Assembly (NCBI RefSeq): GCF_918797505.1
Contig: NC_092797.1
Coordinates: 37,585,372-37,649,371, forward strand
DNA: 64,000 bases
DNA from: Bemisia tabaci
Taxonomy: Eukaryota > Arthropoda > Insecta > Hemiptera > Aleyrodidae
Direction: 5' to 3'
Shown: piece by piece, positions 55,825-64,000 of the stretch
Layout: every line of letters begins with the position of its first letter
How positions within the stretch are numbered: the stretch's first letter is position 1
The notes under the pieces: generated by a model
The model's database searches: none
Seen by the model: only the letters and a program-made list of their open reading frames with translations
Told to the model about the DNA's origin: nothing
Made by a program: the position numbers and the translations under genes

Positions 55825-56339
55825 ATGGAGATGTTGCATGTGTGAGGAATTTGCGATTTGACCAGTGATTCCTATGTGAAAGTTCGCGAGAAACACGATG
55901 GTGCCACTGGTTTTCTCTGAAATCATCTCCCAAGCTCAAAAAAAGCTCTCAAAGTGAGGCTAAAATGGAGGGGATATCCCATTCTACCCTGAGAGTCCAC
56001 CTCTGCATCAATACGAACTCTCCATGCAAAGATAGGGAGCAAATACATTAGCAGCGATGCCGTGTTTTCAGTTTTGGAGTCCCCAAATAAAGTGGCAACC
56101 CTGCTACTGTATTTGCTCCCTATCTTTGCATGGAGAGTTTGTTTTGATGTAGAGGTGGACTCTTAGGGTAGGGTGGGATATCCCCTCCATTTTAGCCTCA
56201 CTTTGAGAGCTTTTTTGAGCTTGGGATATGATTTCAGAGAAAACCAGTGGCGCCATCGTGTTTCTCGCGAACTTTTACATAAGAAGCAACGGTCAAATCG
56301 CAAATCCCTCGCACATGCAACATCTCCATTATTCACATT
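55825..56339. repeat. Family G foldback element, copy 2
   Basis: 515 bp, ends ATGGAGATGTTGCATGTGTG and inverse GCACATGCAACATCTCCAT. Spacer CCGTGTTTTCAGTTTTGGAG is shared with copy 1. Confidence 0.85.
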
Positions 56340-56792
56340 TTAACTCTTTAGGGGTGCTTCTGGAAGGGAACTTCACAATAAAACTACTAGAATCACATTG
56401 TAAACCTCAAGATTATGTATATTGGCATAGTATTAAGGTTTTAAAGTTTCCATTGTGCGGCGGTTGGTCGGTGTCGGTGGTGAGCCGACTCATCGCTGTC
56501 GACGGAATCGGGAATCGGGTGGTCGGCCTTGAAGCGCAGCTTCCATCCACCGGAGGAGCCGGGGCACCGGACCGGACAAGGGACTCGGATCCTCGTCTTC
56601 GCCTCCGCACTCAACACCGACACCGCTGCGGACCGCCGAGCCGGTGATTTAACTCAACGCGCCGCCCGCCGCGGTAATCCTTTAAGGCTCCACGTAACCT
56701 CCTTATCTAGCCCCCATCGATAACTCCCCAGTCCCCGGACGATCTAGAGGAGTAGCACGTTCTCAATAATTTCAGGACGGTCGGCTACTCTT
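56340..56792. other. GC-rich island
   Basis: 56440-56760 is GC-rich with frames open on both strands up to 139 codons; no domain seen. A family A copy inserts at its right edge. Confidence 0.4.
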
Positions 56793-57042
56793 CTGCCATG
56801 CTGAGGAAGAACGCCGTATGAACATTCGAGATTTGCCGAATTTCCCTTGATGAAACATGTATTTTTGACGGCATTCATGCACATTTTTCTTCGAAATTTT
56901 CTGATGTTTTAGATCGAATTGCGTACAAAAGTGTCCGAAAATTTTTGGAGAAATTATTCAGAATTTTTCCAGTAAATTCAGTTTTTATCGAAGGAAACTC
57001 AGCAACGTCTGGAGGCTCATTCGGCGTTCTGTAGCTCGGCAG
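56793..57042. mobile_element. Family A MITE, full copy, TSD TCTT
   Basis: 250 bp, CTGCCATGCTGAGGAAGAAC and inverse ending GTAGCTCGGCAG, flanked by TCTT on both sides. Confidence 0.9.
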
Positions 57043-57384
57043 TCTTGCTGGCCTTGTTTTTATTTGACGAGGTTTTAACTTTAGGAATGAAATTAAAGTT
57101 GGGACGTCTGCGAAGAATAGGGGGCTGCCGGCTGCTCCCAGAGGATTTCTAGAGGGTAGTTCTGAGGGCAGACCTCTTGTATATATACTTGATCCTTAAG
57201 TATTTTTTATTGGTTTTTTTGGTTGGGTATTAAGACTTCCCAGGTGACGCAGGGTGCATAAGGCGATTCGTCAAGGTTTCTGATGTGGTCAAAATGCCAC
57301 AGCAAGTGACATATCAAATCGATTATGCCAAAAATCTCTGCAGATTTTGAACTAGCCAAAAAAAGGGGACGATAGCCCCCGCGT
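57043..57384. other. No feature recognised
   Basis: Flank of the giant inverted repeat; nothing named. Confidence 0.35.
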
Positions 57385-60130
57385 TAGGGTGGGACTTATT
57401 TTTTTAAATCGACAAAACCAAATGTTGCACGGTCTTAAATGGTTCTATGTGATAAGAAAACACGGTAGCCAAGAGGATTTTGAGAAAAAAAAAATGTTTA
57501 ACCCGGCGCGCACAGAGCCTAAACATTGAGATTTTTCCGGTTTTTTTTGGCATTTTCGCCGTATATTTGTTATATTTTTGCCAGCAACACAGATTCGACG
57601 CTAGATGTCCAAAAATTGGTACAAACCTAGCGCATACCTTGCAGATTAAGGGAAAATTTTTGTTTTTCTCCTAGGTCACTCTCAGGTCGCTTGGTAATGC
57701 CGAAACTCTCCGCTCGGCAGCTCTAAAAATCGAAATTTCGCCGTTTTTTAACGTATAATGAACTTTTTGAGCAACCTATAATGGTAGTAAAAATCTGAAA
57801 ATTTGTGGAAAGCAGGTCCATACCATCAGTATGGAAGGGCAAATGTCAGAAAACTCCTACGTCTTTTACTTTCTGCCAAGCTATGCCCATAATGGTGGAA
57901 AACTTGTCAAAAATAGCTCAATTTTGACCGTTTTTTCGCGTTCGAAAATTTATTGGACACCCTGTAATGACAATGAAGGTCCGAAAATTTGTGGAAAGTA
58001 AGTTCATACCATCTGTATGAAATAAAAAATTTTACTTGGTTCATACGTCTCTATATTCTTCGTCCTGCGATACCCGAAATGGCAGCGAAAACGTCAAAAA
58101 TACCTCAAATTGGCCGCTTTTTGATAATTTTTTGGAACACCTTGTAGTGGCAGTGGAGGTCCGAGAATTTGTGCAAAGTAAGTTCATACCCTCCGCAAGG
58201 GATGAAAAAATCTACTTGGTTCCTATGTCTTACATTCCTCGTTGTGCGGTGCCCGCAATCACTTCGAAAACGTCAAAAATACCTCAATTGACAATTCGGC
58301 CGTTTCTTCAATGGCGAAATTTATTAGACACCCTGTAATGACACTGGAAGTTCGAAAATTGGGGAGAAGCAAGTCCATACCACCAGTATAAAAGGGCAAA
58401 TTTCAAAAGGTCCATAGATGTTTGATTCTTGGTCGCACGGTGTCTTCAGATACACAAAAATCGTGAAAAATACCTCCATTTTGACCGGTCTTTCGCTATT
58501 AAAACTTAATAGACACCCTGTAACGGCAACAGAGGTCGAAAAATTTGCTGAAAGTAAGATCATTCCCTCTTCATGAAATGAAAAATTCTACATCGTTCCT
58601 ATGATATGCATTCCTCGTTGTGCGGTGCCCGCAATCGCATCGGAAACGTCAAATATACCTGAATGCGGTCAATTTTTTTTCCCGAATTATTTTTGCAGAC
58701 ACCCTGTACTGACAGCGGAGGTCCGAAACTATGTAAGAAGCTTGTGTTGAAAGAAAGGAATGGATAAATTTAGGTATTTTAGAAAATTTCGCCTCACTTC
58801 AGGGCGTCTAGCGACGACAATTATAAATGAATGGGTCTTTGAAAAATTGCCGTTCCTTTCAGATGTATAAACAACGTTTACGTTGATGCGATTGCGGGCA
58901 CCGCACAACGAGGAATGCATATCATAGGAACGATGTAGAATTTTTCATTTCATGAAGAGGGAATGATCTTACTTTCAGCAAATTTTTCGACCTCTGTTGC
59001 CGTTACAGGGTGTCTATTAAGTTTTAATAGCGAAAGACCGGTCAAAATGGAGGTATTTTTCACGATTTTTGTGTATCTGAAGACACCGTGCGACCAAGAA
59101 TCAAACATCTATGGACCTTTTGAAATTTGCCCTTTTATACTGGTGGTATGGACTTGCTTCTCCCCAATTTTCGAACTTCCAGTGTCATTACAGGGTGTCT
59201 AATAAATTTCGCCATTGAAGAAACGGCCGAATTGAGGTATTTTTGACGTTTTCGAAGTGATTGCGGGCACCGCACAACGAGGAATGTAAGACATAGGAAC
59301 CAAGTAGATTTTTTCATCCCTTGCGGAGGGTATGAACTTACTTTGCACAAATTCTCGGACCTCCACTGCCACTACAAGGTGTTCCAAAAAATTATCAAAA
59401 AACGGCCAATTTGAGGTATTTTTGACGTTTTCGCTGCCATTTCGGGTATCGCAGGACGAAGAATATGAGACGTATGAACCAAGTAAAATTTTTTATTTCA
59501 TACAGATGGTATGAACTTACTTTCCACAAATTTTCGGACCTTCATTGTCATTACAGGGTGTCCAATAAATTTTCGAACGCGAAAAAACGGTCAAAATTGA
59601 GCTATTTTTGACAAGTTTTCCACCATTATGGGCATAGCTTGGCAGAAAGTAAAAGACGTAGGAGTTTTCTGACATTTGCCCTTCCATACTGATGGTATGG
59701 ACCTGCTTTCCACAAATTTTCAGATTTTTACTACCATTATAGGTTGCTCAAAAAGTTCATTATACGTTAAAAAACGGCGAAATTTCGATTTTTAGAGCTG
59801 CCGAGCGGAGAGTTTCGGCATTACCAAGCGACCTGAGAGTGACCTAGGAGAAAAACAAAAATTTTCCCTTAATCTGCAAGGTATGCGCTAGGTTTGTACC
59901 AATTTTTGGACATCTAGCGTCGAATCTGTGTTGCTGGCAAAAATATAACAAATATACGGCGAAAATGCCAAAAAAACCGGAAAAATCTCAATGTTTAGGC
60001 TCTGTGCGCGCCGGGTTAAACATTTTTTTTCTCAAAATCCTCTTGGCTACCGTGTTTTCTTATCACATAGAACCATTTAAGACCGTGCAACATTTGGTTT
60101 TGTCGATTTAAAAAAATAAGTCCCACCCTA
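57385..60130. repeat. Giant inverted repeat (FB-like element)
   Basis: Two arms, 57385-58641 and 58885-60130, are inverse copies with only a few indels (e.g. 7 extra bases near 58288-58294 and A10 versus T8 near 57485/60020) and a 243-bp spacer. Identical 79-codon frames occur on opposite strands at 58324-58563 and 58963-59202 as a result. Each arm is itself a diverged tandem array. Long inverted arms built from tandem repeats are the hallmark of Drosophila FB-type foldback elements; homology to FB is not claimed. Confidence 0.85.
57767..58720. repeat. Tandem array of 180-191-bp units, left arm
   Basis: Units are phased by ACACC(C/T)TGTA at 57957, 58137, 58328, 58513 and 58699, with a weaker unit near 57767. 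Shared words: GGTCCGA(A/G)AATTTGTG, AAGT(A)AGTTCATACC, GTCAAAAATACCTC. The right arm holds the inverse set. Confidence 0.8.
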
Positions 60131-60385
60131 CCCCGCGTATGAGCCTATAGAATCATTCTAAACAAAAACAAAAATCCGCAAAATTCAGAGAAATCGAAGC
60201 AGAACCTTGTTGGAAAAAAACGTCGGATTCAATACAGAAATCGGTAACCGTATAGAATGGGAGGTTTTTTCTTCCTCCTCTTCTCTTCAAAGTCTATAAA
60301 AAAAATTAAACCTGAGAAAGAGCTACACTGAGAAATAGAGCTTCATAGGAATTCTTCGCAGAAGTAAAGTTTTCCATCAAAAATC

Positions 60386-60605
60386 GGCCTCCTGAGTGGT
60401 GTAGTGGTTGTAGCGCTGGCTATACTGCCAGGAGGTCCCGCTCGGGTTAGATTCCCGGTTAAACGACCCGAGTTTGATGGTCTCAAACAAGGGTTTTCTC
60501 GGGCTGGTGCTGGTACATAGTAGGGACAAATGGAGCAGGGTTGTAAGTGGAAGCGCAGGATTAGCCCTTTCGTGATATTTGTAGTAGAAGTAAAGAAAAA
60601 AAAAA
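60386..60605 (+). mobile_element. tRNA-derived SINE
   Basis: The head (60386-60460) folds like a tRNA: A-box-like GTGGTGTAGTGGTTGTAGCG, a 5-bp anticodon stem CTGGC/GCCAG around TATACT, and a T arm CGGG-TTAGATT-CCCG whose B box differs from consensus at one base. A non-tRNA body of about 130 bp follows, ending in an A-rich tail (AAAGAAAAAAAAAAA). AGAAGTAAAG occurs just before (60360-60369) and near the end (60586-60595) and may be the TSD. Not a functional tRNA gene: no acceptor stem. Confidence 0.75.
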
Positions 60606-60736
60606 ATTTCCAAAAGTCTTTTTCTGTCATTTTCCTTACACACTTATAAAAGTAACAATTTGGTTTACTACGAACCAATATTATGTTTCCGATAAAGTGA
60701 AACAACGAAATATTTTTTTTTTTTCATTCCAAATCC

Positions 60737-60812
60737 TCTCTCTCTCTCTCAAAACAAAACAAACAAAAATAAAATAAAATAAAAAAGAAGAAGAAGAAGA
60801 AAAAATCTCTAG
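60737..60812. repeat. Microsatellite cluster
   Basis: Runs of CT, then AAAAC, AAAAT and AAG repeats in succession. Confidence 0.85.
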
Positions 60813-61070
60813 TGCATAACTTATTACCCTACCTAGTGGTCCACGGATAACATAATTTACCTTGTCTCTACTCCAGGGGTATCTCTCTAGTAGCACATCG
60901 TAGTCTGGGAACGGCACCAGGCATCCGGTTCGCTCGGAGAAATGAATGTCTCTTCTCCTCCTTTTAATCCCGCATGAAGTGCTGAAGCGTGCCGCGGTGA
61001 TCTTAGCCCCGTCTCTGAGTACACATCGTTAAAGAATAATTTCGACGCGGGCTCATCGTCCCTTCCCGCC
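60813..61070. other. No feature recognised
   Basis: Short GC-richer patch; nothing named. Confidence 0.35.
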
Positions 61071-61071
61071 G

Positions 61072-61305
61072 CACAGTGGATCGAGTCAGTAGGAGACGTC
61101 GGACAAAATTTGGAAACTTTAAACGCTCATAACTCCTTGCATACAAGATTTTGATGTTCCAAAAGTGGTTCCATTGGGTTCCTCATGAAATTTCCCTCTG
61201 GAAACACCCCTTAAAGTTTAAAAAGTGACGAAATAAACATCAAAATTTGCAGTTTTAGTGAAAAATTTCATGTCCGACCTCTCTAATTGACTCGATCCAC
61301 TGTGC
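61072..61305. mobile_element. Family V MITE with 5-bp flanking repeat
   Basis: 234 bp, CACAGTGGATCGAGTCA and TGACTCGATCCACTGTG, with GTCGGACA / TGTCCGAC further in. Flanked by CGCCG on both sides. Confidence 0.75.
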
Positions 61306-61306
61306 G

Positions 61307-61889
61307 CCGCATCATTTTCGAATTTCCGATCTTACTCAACTTACATACCCACGAGTACGTGTCTTCGGCCGCGGTGGCGTGTTACTCATGTACCATGCTT
61401 AAAATGAGATTAAGGGGCTTTATCTTCTTTTTTTAAAAAAAGGAGGAGCTCTGCATAATTTTCGAATAAATAACCCCGGCTTCTCGTACAAAATCGAGTC
61501 AAGGGAGGAAAGGGTCCGTGAGTAAAGTGTCGCAAATGCTTCGTCTCAAAAAATGCTTCGTCGCGTCGCGTCGCGCTCCGTCTTTTCCACTTTGTATACA
61601 GAGTGCTCGTAAGATCAAAGCCGCTTTTACTTGTCGGACACCGCTGTTGTATGGATTGGTACATAATTTGACAATATCAGTTATTTTAAGGCTAGGGTAT
61701 TATTTTTTGTTCCGATTTAAAGATGGAAACGAGAAATTATTTTACCGCCCTGACTTTTCGCCATTCAAAACCTCCTGCGATAAAAATTACAAATCAGGTA
61801 TAATAACCGCGCAACTTCATCCTTCTCCTGATGTACGACGTACATATAAAAGGAGAGAGAACTATGAAAAAATTAATAAAACCCAGAAT
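61307..61889. other. No feature recognised
   Basis: Short frames only; a 133-codon frame (61518-61919) runs into a MITE and shows no domain. Confidence 0.35.
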
Positions 61890-62027
61890 TGGACTACATT
61901 TTGCAATTTGGAACTATAAATTCTAGCCCGGTTTAAAAACAACGTATGTGCCATGGTTTCCCTGCGCACACAAGTGTTTTTCCAGAAGATCCAGAATTTA
62001 TAGTTCCAAATTGCAAAATGTAGTCCA
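61890..62027. mobile_element. Family I MITE, copy 3
   Basis: 138 bp, TGGACTACATTTTGCAATTT and AAATTGCAAAATGTAGTCCA. The interior runs inverted relative to 49643-49780 (GCCCGGTTTAAAAACAACGT first). Confidence 0.85.
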
Positions 62028-62260
62028 ATTGATGGTTTCTCTGGGGGCTTCATTTCAGCCAATATCTTAAGCTGAGGGGGAAAATGATTTGAAGGAGTCA
62101 GTATTTGCTCATATAGGAACAAAGCTTCAAAAAACCTCATGAAATCCCCTTAAATTTCTCAGCATTCACATTTATTGACATTTAATCATTGACACTAAGC
62201 CGATGCGCCGTCAATGAAGTTTTACACTTTTGAAATTAATGGTTTCTGGAGTTGGTAACA

Positions 62261-62549
62261 GCAGCCTGATTGTTGAAATTTTGTGTTAGTCAGGTCAACA
62301 CAGATGACATAGGTTAAAAGGCGGAGTGTGATTGGCCGGCTATGTCTTATCGTTGCTATGTCGTGCTTTGTCGGGTAGAATGGACGACATACTGTCGGAA
62401 ACTTAAGAGAAGCCTAGCTTGTCGTTAGTTCAACCCGACATAGGCACGACAAAGCAGCGATAAGACATAGCCGACCAATCACCTTCCGCCTTTTAACACA
62501 TGTTATCTATGTCGGCCTGACAAACACAAAATTTCAACAATCAGGCTGC
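62261..62549. mobile_element. Family Q MITE
   Basis: 289 bp, GCAGCCTGATTGTTGAAATT and inverse AATTTCAACAATCAGGCTGC; arms continue with TTGTGTT-GTCAGG and TAAAAGGCGGA-TGTGATTGG and GCTATGTCTTATCG. Single copy here. Confidence 0.85.
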
Positions 62550-63180
62550 AGATTTGACAAATTTAATTTGTGTTCCTCTCTAAGTGTCAATGTTTTGTAT
62601 TTTTGAATGATATTTGTACCAAGTGATACAAAGTCAGTCCATCTAAACTGTGGAAGAGCCATTTCATTGTTTTGTCTCCACCTCAAAGGTCCTTTCGCCC
62701 GACTCGATTTCGACTGTAGAGCGATAACGCGCGAACAGCGCACTTAAAAGTAACAGGTGTGCGATAACCACGAATATCATTTCACCGGAATCGAGAGAAG
62801 GTTGTTGAACACCCTGTATAATGTTGATCATACTTTTAAATGGAGTCCCTTGCGTAAGACAGCGAGCGGTAGCAAGAGCGACCGCCGGAACGGTTAGCAA
62901 AGTCGCCCCTTCGTGCGTTTGTAATCCGCCGCGTTATATATTTCACGTGAACACCACCGTCCTGAGCAAATACCGCGCATGCACACGTAGGATCCCCGTC
63001 GCAGTTGAGCGGTTATTGCGTAGGAGGGCAGAGTGCTACTGCCCTCTTCCTCTTGAGCGTTGTTGACACCGGCGTGGCGACGGGAGTAGAAATTCGAGCC
63101 GCCTCTGTTCCTTTCAACTTTCGCGGAGGGCGGTACATTCGTGCTGCTTCACCATCAGGAAGAGTAACCTATGAAGACCA
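62550..63180. other. Unrecognised; lone CACCCTGTATAA end
   Basis: GAACACCCTGTATAATG at 62806 resembles a CAGGGTG-type element end without a visible partner. GC-rich at 62850-63170. Confidence 0.35.
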
Positions 63181-63409
63181 CACTGGAAAAAAAAACACAT
63201 TGGATCTAGAGTCCAGACTCTTGAAAACATTGGCAAGAAAAAGGACTCTTGATTCAAGCACATTCAAGCTTAAATCAAAAGGAAATCCGCTCAAATTAGG
63301 AGGCTTGGTTCTTGATTTGAGTTTAAATCCGATTGAATCAGGAGTATTTTTTCTTGTCGATGTTTTTAAGAGTCTGGACTCTAGATCCAATGTGTTTTTT
63401 TTTCCAGTG
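63181..63409. mobile_element. Family B MITE, full copy
   Basis: 229 bp, CACTGGAAAAAAAAACACAT and inverse ending TTTTTTTTTTCCAGTG. Open frames on both strands share residues such as TLDLESRLLKT because the element is palindromic. Confidence 0.85.
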
Positions 63410-63488
63410 CAAGCATTTTTTATTTTCTCAGTATTTTGGAATGTTTTAGCCAAGGTTCGTTAAGAAATCAGCTTAAAGTTAAAAATCT

Positions 63489-63710
63489 GAATACGGAGGG
63501 AAAAAGCTCTTATGAGCACAATTTTCCCTCCAAGAGATACGCTATTTGGTGCAACACTAGTAACGACCATTCAGGGAGGCAACTGCAGACGGGTTTCGGC
63601 CTTATTGGACCAATCTTTAATGCAGCGTAGCCGCTTTACGAGTGTTACACCAAACAGCGTATCTCTTTGAGAGAAATCTGTGCTCATATGAACTTTTTCC
63701 TCCTGTATTC
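63489..63710. repeat. Family R foldback repeat
   Basis: 222 bp, GAATACGGAGGGAAAAAGCT ... CCAAGAGATACGCTATTTGG on the left, inverse ACCAAACAGCGTATCTCTT ... CTTTTTCCTCCTGTATTC on the right. Spacer about 80 bp. Confidence 0.75.
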
Positions 63711-64000
63711 GGGTTTTCATCTGCCTTACGACATGTTCGTCCTCCGCAATCAGTTTGTGTATTATTTTGTGTTGCAAAAGGGTAAAATTTGCCGTAAGGC
63801 CAAAAGAACACAAGGGGATGACCATATTACAGCTGAAGAGTGTTAATTCTACATCATTGCGCTCAAGGTACACCCAAAAACTCCATAAAATCCTGGGAAA
63901 TGATCCTGTGGGGGTAGTGCAAATTTCGAGGTACACACACGTCGATTACTGACCTCACTGTGTGTCTCTCATTCAGTTAATTTCGCCTTCAATAAATGTG

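Noticed and set aside
58324..59202. Two identical 79-residue frames on opposite strands
   Set aside because: Explained by the arms of the giant inverted repeat; not a duplicated gene.
57385..60130. Inverted repeat as a pure assembly artefact
   Set aside because: Not excluded, but the arms differ by several indels and the spacer is unique, which argues against a simple mirrored contig error.
60386..60460. Functional tRNA gene
   Set aside because: No acceptor stem, B box off consensus by one base, and a 130-bp tail with A-rich end; it is a SINE head.

Overview
This window is eukaryotic, AT-rich and dominated by repeats; I find no intact protein-coding gene. The mix of elements (two Helitrons, a mariner remnant, a hAT-type element, many palindromic MITEs, one tRNA-derived SINE and a LINE scrap) fits an arthropod, most likely an insect. 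I cannot name the species from sequence alone. The longest open frames are mostly explained by repeats or overlap other equally open frames, and none shows a domain except a mariner transposase fragment (52011-52511) and a reverse-transcriptase C-terminus (14279-14420, minus strand).

Layout. 0-5 kb: family A MITEs, a foldback, and a nested MITE pair. 5.6-8.7 kb and 10.8-13.7 kb: two almost identical non-autonomous Helitrons at different target sites. 13.7-20.5 kb: LINE scrap, two family C MITEs, GC-rich islands, more family A. 20-33 kb: mostly unrecognised sequence with scattered MITEs and two copies of a 440-bp foldback. 33-43 kb: families D, B, K, A and a 160-bp hairpin. 43-50 kb: foldbacks, a near-perfect 547-bp palindrome with TA ends, an 881-bp hAT-type element, and a family A copy with two other MITEs inside it. 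51-57 kb: a mariner element with about 236-bp inverted ends, then families C, B, L and G. 57.4-60.1 kb: a giant inverted repeat with 1.25-kb arms built of tandem repeats. 60-64 kb: SINE and more MITEs.

The most interesting signal is not a gene. At 5.49, 34.70 and 54.81 kb the plus strand carries a pyrimidine tract and CAG joined directly to GTAA, the zero-length-exon shape of a recursive (ratchet) splice site. Each is followed within 52, 52 and 114 bases by a strong GTGAGTA donor, as expected of recursive-splicing exons. I saw no comparable site on the minus strand. The simplest reading is that the window lies inside one very long plus-strand intron whose host exons are outside it. If so, the many palindromes would be transcribed and could fold into long double-stranded RNA.

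MITE families are named A to W here for convenience. Boundaries were read by eye from terminal inverted repeats and, where stated, target-site duplications (TSDs).
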